A DNA stretch of 5,485 nucleotides from an uncultured Megamonas sp. Lineage in GTDB: Bacteria > Bacillota > Negativicutes > Selenomonadales > Selenomonadaceae. Position 1 is the stretch's first letter. Every line of letters begins with the position of its first letter. The stretch covers positions 1 through 5,485 of the forward strand of contig USIX01000160.1 in NCBI GenBank assembly GCA_900554895.1, given 5' to 3'. Shown here piece after piece: positions 1-5,485 of the stretch. The position numbers and the translations under genes were made by a program. The notes under the pieces were generated by a model, which worked only from the letters and a program-made list of their open reading frames with translations, was not told the DNA's origin and made no database searches.

Positions 1-1338
1 TGTAATCGTTTTTATCGCTAAAGCAATACGGGACAATTCGCCGCCCGATACGATTTTTTGCAGCGTTTTTAAATCTTCGCCCAAATTGGCGGAAAATAAA
101 AATTCAATTTCATCGGCACCGTTTTCCGTAAAATCGTCGCTCAATATAAGATTTATCCGCATTTTTGCATCCGGCATGGACAATGATTGCAATTCTTCAA
201 CTATATTCTCCGCCAGGCTGGAAGCATTGCTCTGGCGTATTCTGTGCAAAATTGCAGCTGCCTGCTTAAGTTCTTCCGTAACGTCTGCCAGTTCCTGTTC
301 CATCTGTGCCAGATTGGCATCATAGTTTTCAATATAGTCAAGCTCTGTTTTGGCTTTTTCGCAGTACGCCAGAATATCTTCAATGCTGGCACCGTATTTA
401 CGGCGCAGTTTATTGATTTCTTCCATACGTGACTGCATGGCATCCAGTTTCTGCGGACTGTAATCTATATTTTCACCGAAGCTGCGGATTTCATCGGCGC
501 TGTCTTGTAGCTGAAAATAGGCATCTTCAATCATTTGATGAACTTTTGCCATATTTTCATCATACTGCGATAAAGCTTCCGTATCTTTACGAAGCTGTGC
601 CATGGAGCCGAGTATATTACCGCCTTCGTATAACAGATTGTATGCGTTTTGCGAAAGCAGTGATATTTTTTCCGCATTGGCAAGGATTTTTATTGCTTCT
701 TCCAGTTCACTGTCTTCATTGACCGTCAATTTGGCATTTTGTATTTCATTTATTTGCCAGTTGAGCATGTCCGTTCGCTGTGCCATTTCCTGCGTGTTGA
801 TTTTGCTTTTTGCCAGTTTTTCTTTAATTTCCTGCCAGTGATGATAAATCTGCAGATAATTTTGTTTATGCCCGTTTATTGAAGAAGCATCGTATTCATC
901 CACAAGATTTAATTGTTTCGACGGTTTTAACAGAGCCTGATTGGCATGCTGACCGTGAATGTCCACCAGCATTTCTCCAAGTTGGCGCAAAACAGCAAGT
1001 GTCGTATGACAGTTGTTTATCTGAATGATATTTCTGCCGCTGGTTAAAACCTGTCGCGTTATAATAAGCATGTCATCCTCTGTCAGAATATTGTTTTCCG
1101 TAAGGAAATCCCTTACAGCCTGTTCCTCTATGGAAAAAACAGCTTCTACGCGCATAAAATCGGCGTTGCTCCTAATGGCGTCCGTATTGGTGCGGCGACC
1201 TATGACCATGCCGAGTGCTCCGAGCAAAATGGATTTGCCGGCTCCCGTTTCACCGGTAAGAATGTTAAGCCCGCGGTCAAACTCTATCTGAATGTGTTCA
1301 ATCAGGGCAAAATTCCAAATCGACAGTGTCTTTAACAA
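1..1338 (-). CDS. recN: DNA repair ATPase RecN, N-terminal 446 codons (3' end outside window)
   Basis: RecN is an SMC-like cytosolic ATPase that acts early in recombinational repair of double-strand breaks. The frame is open from 1338 to base 1. Walker A GETGAGKS lies at residues 29-36 and the family motif VDIHGQH at 125-131. A long Glu/Lys/Gln-rich stretch (about 150-390) fits the coiled-coil arm. The ABC signature SGGELSR is at 431-437, followed by a typical IALAIKT. The usual length is about 550-570 residues, so roughly 110-120 residues with Walker B are off the left edge. The start is TTG at 1338: an in-frame TAG sits two codons upstream, GGAGGG lies six bases before it, and the first in-frame ATG is codon 44, after Walker A. 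It follows argR by 15 bases, as in Bacillus. The base after HGQH encodes Ala, where Glu or Asp is more usual in the family as I recall it. Identity is very secure. Confidence 0.97.
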   Translation of the reverse strand, partial: MLKTLSIWNFALIEHIQIEFDRGLNILTGETGAGKSILLGALGMVIGRRTNTDAIRSNADFMRVEAVFSIEEQAVRDFLTENNILTEDDMLIITRQVLTSGRNIIQINNCHTTLAVLRQLGEMLVDIHGQHANQALLKPSKQLNLVDEYDASSINGHKQNYLQIYHHWQEIKEKLAKSKINTQEMAQRTDMLNWQINEIQNAKLTVNEDSELEEAIKILANAEKISLLSQNAYNLLYEGGNILGSMAQLRKDTEALSQYDENMAKVHQMIEDAYFQLQDSADEIRSFGENIDYSPQKLDAMQSRMEEINKLRRKYGASIEDILAYCEKAKTELDYIENYDANLAQMEQELADVTEELKQAAAILHRIRQSNASSLAENIVEELQSLSMPDAKMRINLILSDDFTENGADEIEFLFSANLGEDLKTLQKIVSGGELSRIALAIKTIT

Positions 1339-1344
1339 TTGCTA

Positions 1345-1350
1345 CCCTCC
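1345..1350 (-). promoter_or_regulatory. Strong ribosome binding site (GGAGGG) for recN
   Basis: On the minus strand GGAGGG is followed by six bases (TAGCAA) and then TTG at 1338. The TAG in that spacer is in frame with recN and closes the frame upstream, so this site fixes TTG as the start. It lies in the short gap just after the argR stop codon. A near-ideal Shine-Dalgarno sequence may offset the weaker TTG initiation codon (inference). Confidence 0.85.
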
Positions 1351-1353
1351 AAA

Positions 1354-1806
1354 TCAACCAAGCATATCACGAAGTCTTTTCATAATACTTTCTACAGCGG
1401 ATATTGGTTTTATTACGATTAATATATTGTCGTCACCGGCAAGCGTTCCGATAATTTCCGGCCATTTAGCGTAATCGAGTGTGGATGCTACGGCATTGGC
1501 TGCACCCGGCAGGGTTTTCACCACAATGATATTCTCGCTGTAATTCAAACTGATAACGGAATCACGGAATAAATTAAGCAGACGGTTTTTGGAGTAAATC
1601 AGTTCTTTATCCGTAGGATAGGCGTAACGATAACGGCCGTCGCCGGTCGGAACTTTGATGAGCATCAGTTCCTTAATATCACGCGATACGGTAGCCTGTG
1701 TTACGACTATATGCTGTTTTTTCAGCGCATTTGCCAAATCCTCCTGTGTTTCAATTACATTATGTTCGATTATTTCCCTTATTCTTGCATGTCTGGTAGC
1801 TTTCAT
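1354..1806 (-). CDS. argR: Arginine repressor ArgR (AhrC family)
   Basis: ArgR is a cytosolic hexameric transcription factor. With L-arginine as corepressor it binds ARG boxes to repress arginine biosynthesis, and in Bacillus it also activates catabolism. The 150-residue length is normal for the family. The N-terminal winged helix-turn-helix covers about 1-70, with the signature TQATVSRDIKEL at 36-47 (recognition helix). After a linker, the C-terminal oligomerisation and arginine-binding domain covers about 78-150, with LPGAAN at 99-104 and GTLAGDDN at 120-127. Asp125-Asp126 correspond to the Asp pair that contacts arginine in known ArgR structures. The start ATG is four bases after the stop of the upstream methyltransferase gene, suggesting translational coupling. 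The gene sits directly before recN, its usual place in Bacillota. Nothing is missing. Targets cannot be seen here because no arginine genes are in the window. Confidence 0.97.
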   Translation of the reverse strand: MKATRHARIREIIEHNVIETQEDLANALKKQHIVVTQATVSRDIKELMLIKVPTGDGRYRYAYPTDKELIYSKNRLLNLFRDSVISLNYSENIIVVKTLPGAANAVASTLDYAKWPEIIGTLAGDDNILIVIKPISAVESIMKRLRDMLG

Positions 1807-1810
1807 TCAT

Positions 1811-2386
1811 TTATTCACCGACTTTCTCTATCCAGCACAAAGCTGGAGCATTGTTATTATGATTTATCATTTGATACCAGCCTACTGTAAAGTATTTTTT
1901 CGCTAAAGAAGCGGCAAAATCCTTTATTAATTGACTTTCTTTTAAACCTTCTTCATGACCGGGATAGACAACAACGGCAATATGACCGTTTGGGCGCAGT
2001 TTTTCCAGCATTATTTTCAATGCTTTCAGTGTAGTTTCACATTTTGTCGTAACGGCATGGTTACCGCCGGGCAGATAACCGAGGTTGAATACGGCCAAAT
2101 CAATATTGTCGTTTACGTATTTTTCCACTTCGTCATGCGAGGCGTGTATAAAATTAACTTCAATATCGCTGCGTCGGCAGAATTTATTCATTTTTTCTTT
2201 TGCATGATAAAGTGCTTCCGTCTGGATGTCGAAAGCATAAATTTTCGTACTGCACTTGGCATTTTGTGCTAGAAATAAAGTATCATTGCCGTTACCGGCT
2301 GTAGCATCAATAACAATATGTGCGTTATCCAATGCTGTTTTTAATAATGTATGGGCAATCTGAATGGAATTACTCAATATCTGCAT
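1811..2386 (-). CDS. mnmM: Class I SAM-dependent methyltransferase, YtqB/MnmM family (probable tRNA nm5(s2)U34 methyltransferase)
   Basis: This 191-residue protein matches the small YtqB family, long annotated as putative rRNA methylase. B. subtilis YtqB has been assigned as MnmM, which methylates 5-aminomethyl-(2-thio)uridine at the tRNA wobble position to give mnm5(s2)U, the step done by the MnmC methyltransferase domain in Enterobacteria. Visible features are the SAM-binding motif I DATAGNGNDT at 27-36, the acidic end of strand 2 in AFDIQ at 51-55 (Asp53), the family-specific NLGYLPGG at 101-108 in the motif IV position, and YPGHEEG in the C-terminal third. Length equals that of YtqB, so it is a complete one-domain enzyme with no added RNA-binding domain. 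The ATG at 2386 is preceded by GGAAGG (2395-2400) with eight bases of spacing. It starts 16 bases after nadK and ends 4 bases before argR. The family call is firm. The exact substrate is inferred from YtqB. Confidence 0.85.
   Translation of the reverse strand: MQILSNSIQIAHTLLKTALDNAHIVIDATAGNGNDTLFLAQNAKCSTKIYAFDIQTEALYHAKEKMNKFCRRSDIEVNFIHASHDEVEKYVNDNIDLAVFNLGYLPGGNHAVTTKCETTLKALKIMLEKLRPNGHIAVVVYPGHEEGLKESQLIKDFAASLAKKYFTVGWYQMINHNNNAPALCWIEKVGE
1815..1819 (-). promoter_or_regulatory. Modest ribosome binding site (GGTGA) for argR, overlapping the end of the upstream gene
   Basis: GGTGA lies eight bases before the argR ATG at 1806 and inside the last codons of the methyltransferase gene, whose stop is at 1811-1813. 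It is the weakest of the ribosome binding sites in this operon. With a 4-base intergenic gap, argR translation may depend partly on ribosomes finishing the upstream gene (inference). A second ATG at 1810-1808 is out of frame with ArgR. Confidence 0.5.
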
Positions 2387-2402
2387 ACAGCCAGCCTTCC
2401 TT

Positions 2403-3260
2403 TTATAAATATAATTTGCTCATAAAAGTCTGATAAAAATTTTTATCTTCGAAACGGATTATCTGTGCCGGGAAATTAGCTTTCTGCACAATTATTTCAT
2501 CATTCGGTTCGATATCGATGCTTTCCTGTCCGTCCAGCGTCAGATTTACGCTGCGCTTAGTCATGCTGATGATATTGATAATGTTCAGTTTAACCTGTTC
2601 GCTTTCATCGATAACCATAGGACGGACGAAACAGGAATGCGGGCAAATCGGCGTAACGATAATACCGCGTACTTTCGGATTGACAATAGGACCGCCGGCT
2701 GATAGTGAATAAGCCGTAGAACCTGTCGGGGTGGAAATAATGAGTCCGTCAGCCTTATAACTTGTCACAGTATAATCATTTATATCCAAATTAAAATGAA
2801 GCATGCGCGATACGCCGCATTTGCTGACGACAATATCATTTACGGCACTGCCTACATATATATATTCCTCTTTGCGTTTAATAAAGGCGGAAAGCATTAA
2901 ACGCTGTTCGATATTGTATTCCTTTCGCACTATTTTAGTGAGTTTGGCTTCGATTTCTTGCGGTTCGATATCAGCTAAAAATCCTAAATGTCCAATATTT
3001 ATGCCACAGACAGGAACACCGTCCTTTGCTACGCGACGGCACAGACCGAGCAGTGTTCCGTCACCGCCTATGCTGATTGCCATATCTATTTTTTCTTTAC
3101 TTATATCTGGTACGATAAGTTCGTCATGATAAAAGAATTTTCCTTCGCGCGACGGCAGCAGCAACTGTATGTTATTTTTCTGTGCAAATTTTATTACTCG
3201 TTCCAAAATCTCTCCGGCACCTGATTTTGTTATATTAGGATGAATAGCTATTTTCAACAT
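2403..3260 (-). CDS. nadK: NAD kinase (ATP/polyphosphate-dependent)
   Basis: NadK phosphorylates the adenosine 2'-hydroxyl of NAD to give NADP, the only route to NADP(H) in most bacteria. It works in the cytosol as an oligomer. From the ATG at 3260 the protein has 285 residues, normal for the family. The catalytic GGDGT is at 65-69 (Asp67 is the expected general base), preceded by the hydrophobic strand AISI. GINIGHLGFL follows at about 86-95 and the NAD-contacting NDIV at 141-144. The glycine/serine-rich signature runs through ADGLIISTPTGSTAY (170-184) and SAGGP. TPICPHS follows, with LDGQ at 242-245. The frame opens further upstream, with an ATG at 3290, but that start would overlap tlyA by 20 bases and lacks a good ribosome binding site. 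ATGs at 3263 and 3260 follow AGGAGG by two and five bases, so 3260 is chosen; a TTG at 3257 is also possible. Dxr in the DXS pathway uses NADPH, but that link is only suggestive. Confidence 0.96.
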   Translation of the reverse strand: MLKIAIHPNITKSGAGEILERVIKFAQKNNIQLLLPSREGKFFYHDELIVPDISKEKIDMAISIGGDGTLLGLCRRVAKDGVPVCGINIGHLGFLADIEPQEIEAKLTKIVRKEYNIEQRLMLSAFIKRKEEYIYVGSAVNDIVVSKCGVSRMLHFNLDINDYTVTSYKADGLIISTPTGSTAYSLSAGGPIVNPKVRGIIVTPICPHSCFVRPMVIDESEQVKLNIINIISMTKRSVNLTLDGQESIDIEPNDEIIVQKANFPAQIIRFEDKNFYQTFMSKLYL

Positions 3261-3265
3261 CATTG

Positions 3266-3271
3266 CCTCCT
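3266..3271 (-). promoter_or_regulatory. Ribosome binding site (AGGAGG) of nadK, overlapping the tlyA stop codon
   Basis: The final A of the tlyA TGA stop (3271-3273) is the first base of AGGAGG. Spacing is two bases to ATG 3263, five to ATG 3260 and eight to TTG 3257. The five-base spacing to 3260 favours that start, so the nadK protein would begin MLKIAIHPN. The arrangement means ribosomes terminating on tlyA cover the nadK initiation site, which suggests coupled translation (inference). Confidence 0.8.
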
Positions 3272-4080
3272 CATTTATCCAGTTGAGCATGTGCCTGTGC
3301 TACTGTATCTTTTATTAGATTGTCATCTATATTGCTCTGATGTATTTTATCCATATCAAGCAGTATAAGATATTCGATATTTCCCTCCGGTCCTTTTACC
3401 GGTGAATAAGTCAGCTCTCTCGGTACGAATTCAAGTCCGCGTGCCAAATTTACGATTTTCTCAATAACTTCTTCATGTACTTTCGGGTCACGTACGACAC
3501 CTTTTTTTCCTACTTTGTCTTTACCCGCTTCAAACTGCGGTTTAATGAGTGCCACGATTTTTCCGTCAGGAGCGAGCAGTGATTTTGCCACAGGCAATAC
3601 TTTGTCCAGAGAGATAAACGCTACATCAATGGAAGCAAAGTCAATCGGTTCTCCGATATCTTCCGGTGTAACGTAACGGATATTCGTTCGTTCCATATTG
3701 ATGACGCGTTCATCTGTGCGCAGTGACCATGCCAGCTGTCCGTAACCGACATCAATGGCGAAAACTTTTTTTGCACCGTTTTGCAGTGAACAGTCCGTAA
3801 AGCCGCCGGTGGAAGCACCGATATCAGCAACAACAGCATCTTTTAAATCAAGCTGAAATGTCTTTATCGCTTTTTCCAGTTTAAGACCACCGCGGCTTAC
3901 ATAACCGATACTGTCGCCTAAAATACGGATTTGAGCCTCTTCTTTTACCATCGTACCGGGTTTATCGACTTTCTGTCCGTCTACAAGTACAAGTCCTGCC
4001 ATTATCGTTGTCTTGGCCCGTTCACGGCTAGGTACAAGATTTTGTTCCGCCAGTAAAACGTCCAAACGTTTTTTTGCCAT
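3271..4080 (-). CDS. tlyA: TlyA family rRNA 2'-O-methyltransferase (S4 domain + FtsJ-like domain; 'hemolysin A')
   Basis: TlyA enzymes use SAM to methylate ribose 2'-hydroxyls in rRNA. The Mycobacterium tuberculosis member modifies 16S C1409 and 23S C1920 and so affects capreomycin sensitivity. The older hemolysin name is generally not thought to reflect the main role. The 269-residue length fits. The S4 RNA-binding domain covers about 3-62 (RLDVLLAEQNL, then MAGLVLVDGQKV). The linker motif YVSRGGLKLEKA is at 60-71. The Rossmann-like domain has SAM motif I DIGASTGGFTDC at 86-97, IDVGYGQLAW at 109-118, SIDVAFISL at 150-158 and KPQFEAGK at 180-187. Lys67, Asp152, Lys180 and Glu (near 240) would suit the K-D-K-E tetrad of FtsJ-like enzymes, the Glu being least certain. 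The ATG follows the dxs TAA with no gap, and GGAAG lies ten bases upstream inside dxs. Whether 16S only or both rRNAs are targets cannot be told from the sequence. Confidence 0.95.
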   Translation of the reverse strand: MAKKRLDVLLAEQNLVPSRERAKTTIMAGLVLVDGQKVDKPGTMVKEEAQIRILGDSIGYVSRGGLKLEKAIKTFQLDLKDAVVADIGASTGGFTDCSLQNGAKKVFAIDVGYGQLAWSLRTDERVINMERTNIRYVTPEDIGEPIDFASIDVAFISLDKVLPVAKSLLAPDGKIVALIKPQFEAGKDKVGKKGVVRDPKVHEEVIEKIVNLARGLEFVPRELTYSPVKGPEGNIEYLILLDMDKIHQSNIDDNLIKDTVAQAHAQLDK

Positions 4081-5485
4081 TTATTTATCACTTCCGTTTA
4101 TAAAATTTTTAACTGCATTAATGATTGATTTGCTGTTTAGGCCGCATTCATCCAGAATTTCCTGGCGTGTGCCCTGTTCAATGAATTTATCTTTTATACC
4201 GATACGGATTACCGGCACATTGTATATATGATTATCTGTCAAAAGTTCCAAAACGGCACTGCCGAAACCGCCGGCCAATATGCCTTCTTCCACTGTAACA
4301 ATACATTTTACTTTACGTGCCGCATTCAAAATCAGACTGCCGTCCAGCGGTTTTACAAAGCGTGCATTGATAACGCTGCAATGTATCTGTTCTTTTAGAA
4401 GTTCGTCTTTTGCCTTGACGGCTTCCTGTACCATGGAGCCGATGGCTATAATTGCTGCATCATCACCGAGTGACAGCAGTTCACCCTTTCCCTTTTCCAG
4501 TAGAGTGAATTCTTCTTGGACCGGTACGCCGCAAGCCCGGCCGCGCGGATAACGAATAGCGCACGGACAGCTGTAGGTCAATGCACTGTAGAGCATCTGG
4601 CGCAGTTCGTTTTCATCTTTCGGTGCCATACAGACCATTTGCGGGATATGGCGTAAATATGCCATATCAAAAACGCCGTGGTGAGTAGGGCCGTCCTCTC
4701 CGACAAGACCTGCTCTGTCAAGACACAGTATTACTGGCAGATTTTGCAGAGCTACGTCATGAATAATCTGGTCGTAGGCGCGTTGGGAAAATGTGGAATA
4801 AATCGCTACGACCGGTTTTTTGCCGACGCTTGCCTGACCGGCAGCGAAAGTGACAGCATGTTCTTCGGCAATACCGACATCAAAAAATCTTTCGGGAAAA
4901 ACCTGGGCAAATTTCTGAAGCCCCGTACCGGAAGGCATAGCAGCCGTTATTGCCGTGATATTCCTGTTTTGTGCCGCCAAATCGACAAGTGCCTGACTGA
5001 AAACGGCGGTATATGTCGGTACAATGCTGCTTGATGCTATCGGTTTGCCCGTAGCGATGTCGAATTTGCCTACGCCGTGGAATTTATCAGGATGTCTTTC
5101 TGCCGGAAGATAACCTTTTCCTTTTTTTGTCTGTACATGTAAAAGTACCGGACCGTCCATATTCAGTTTTATTTTTTCTATTGTATTAATTAAATCATTT
5201 AGATTATGCCCATCCAGCGGACCTACGTACGTAAAACCCAAAGCTTCAAAAAAACCGCCCGGTACAATGGCATTTTTAAATCCGTCTTTTACGTAATTGG
5301 CCGTTTTCAAAACGGAACTGCCGATACCGGGAATGCTGCTGAGTATTCTGTGCACGTCTTTTTTGGCGCGGCGGTATTTTTCATCTATGCGTATCAAGGA
5401 CAGATATTCAGAAAGTGCGCCGACATTCTGGGCAATGGACATTTCATTGTCATTTAAAATAACGATTAGTTTTCGTTTGGAAATA
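4081..5485 (-). CDS. dxs: 1-deoxy-D-xylulose-5-phosphate synthase, C-terminal 467 residues (5' end outside window)
   Basis: DXS is a thiamine-diphosphate enzyme of the cytosol. It joins pyruvate and glyceraldehyde 3-phosphate into DXP, the first and flux-setting step of the MEP isoprenoid pathway, and it also feeds thiamine and pyridoxal synthesis in many bacteria. The frame is open to the right edge (first whole codon at 5484). An internal ATG at 5442 is not the start, because the residues before it read VILNDNEMSIA, a conserved DXS segment. With a constant offset from E. coli DXS, the visible residues include H299, E370 (IAEEHAV, nt 4864-4866), Y392, R398, R420, D427 and H431 (GEDGPTHHG). 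GPLDGHN and RYPRG are also present, and the C-terminal transketolase domain is complete to TAA at 4081. By the same offset about 160 N-terminal residues, including the cofactor-binding GDG motif, are missing off the edge. All catalytic residues in view are intact. Confidence 0.98.
   Translation of the reverse strand, partial: ISKRKLIVILNDNEMSIAQNVGALSEYLSLIRIDEKYRRAKKDVHRILSSIPGIGSSVLKTANYVKDGFKNAIVPGGFFEALGFTYVGPLDGHNLNDLINTIEKIKLNMDGPVLLHVQTKKGKGYLPAERHPDKFHGVGKFDIATGKPIASSSIVPTYTAVFSQALVDLAAQNRNITAITAAMPSGTGLQKFAQVFPERFFDVGIAEEHAVTFAAGQASVGKKPVVAIYSTFSQRAYDQIIHDVALQNLPVILCLDRAGLVGEDGPTHHGVFDMAYLRHIPQMVCMAPKDENELRQMLYSALTYSCPCAIRYPRGRACGVPVQEEFTLLEKGKGELLSLGDDAAIIAIGSMVQEAVKAKDELLKEQIHCSVINARFVKPLDGSLILNAARKVKCIVTVEEGILAGGFGSAVLELLTDNHIYNVPVIRIGIKDKFIEQGTRQEILDECGLNSKSIINAVKNFINGSDK

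Noticed and set aside
86..841. Several overlapping plus-strand open frames of 79-97 codons
   Set aside because: All are antisense to the recN coiled-coil region and lack convincing starts or family features. The minus frame through this stretch is continuous RecN.
1100..1116. Inverted repeat GTAAGG-5 bases-CCTTAC that could form a hairpin
   Set aside because: It is within recN coding sequence, only six base pairs long, with no following T-run on the minus strand. It is not a credible terminator.
1804..1821. Possible ARG box (TGAATAAATGAAT) over the argR start, hinting at autoregulation
   Set aside because: Only the left half resembles the Bacillus ARG box; the right half is not the inverted match expected. 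The site is also inside an operon, far from any visible promoter.
1955..3224. Plus-strand frames of 64-108 codons opposite the methyltransferase and nadK genes
   Set aside because: They are mirror frames of conserved proteins, with low-complexity Phe/Ile/Ser-rich translations typical of antisense reading.
3271..4080. Hemolysin/virulence factor reading of tlyA
   Set aside because: The S4 plus FtsJ-like architecture and SAM motifs indicate an rRNA methyltransferase. There is no signal peptide or pore-forming feature.
4678..5034. 118-codon open frame on the plus strand
   Set aside because: It lies wholly antisense to the well-conserved dxs coding sequence, and its translation shows no recognisable domain. 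It is a shadow frame.
5301..5315. Perfect inverted repeat CCGTTTT-C-AAAACGG
   Set aside because: It is inside conserved dxs codons and has a one-base centre, so it would make only a short, tight hairpin with no U-tract. It is probably chance.

Overview
The window is one uninterrupted block of six genes, all on the minus strand and packed almost end to end. It is typical bacterial housekeeping chromosome. In transcription order (right to left) they are dxs (5' end outside the window), tlyA, nadK, a YtqB/MnmM-type methyltransferase gene, argR and recN (3' end outside the window). The intergenic gaps, in the same order, are 0, 10, 16, 4 and 15 bases. No promoter or terminator is visible between genes, so one polycistronic transcript is the simplest reading.

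The order dxs-tlyA-argR-recN is a well-known conserved neighbourhood of Bacillota (in Bacillus subtilis: dxs, yqxC/tlyA, ahrC/argR, recN). An NAD kinase gene between tlyA and argR is common in clostridia-like lineages. Here a small SAM-dependent methyltransferase gene lies between nadK and argR as well. The gene order, strong GGAGG-type ribosome binding sites, a TTG start and moderately AT-rich DNA point to a member of the Bacillota, possibly Clostridia or Negativicutes. The class assignment is a guess and the species cannot be named.

Layout: 4081-5485 is the C-terminal three quarters of DXS (isoprenoid precursor synthesis). 3271-4080 is TlyA (rRNA 2'-O-methyltransferase with an S4 domain). 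2403-3260 is NAD kinase (NADP supply). 1811-2386 is the MnmM-like tRNA-wobble methyltransferase. 1354-1806 is the arginine repressor. 1-1338 is the first 446 codons of RecN (SMC-like double-strand-break repair ATPase).

Functionally the operon mixes metabolism (dxs, nadK), RNA modification (tlyA, mnmM), transcriptional control (argR) and DNA repair (recN). No single pathway links them. The grouping is probably a conserved housekeeping operon rather than a dedicated system. I looked on both strands for mobile elements, repeats, CRISPR, RNA genes and defence-like modules and saw none. Open frames on the plus strand are shadows of the minus-strand genes. I do not see a previously undescribed system in this window.
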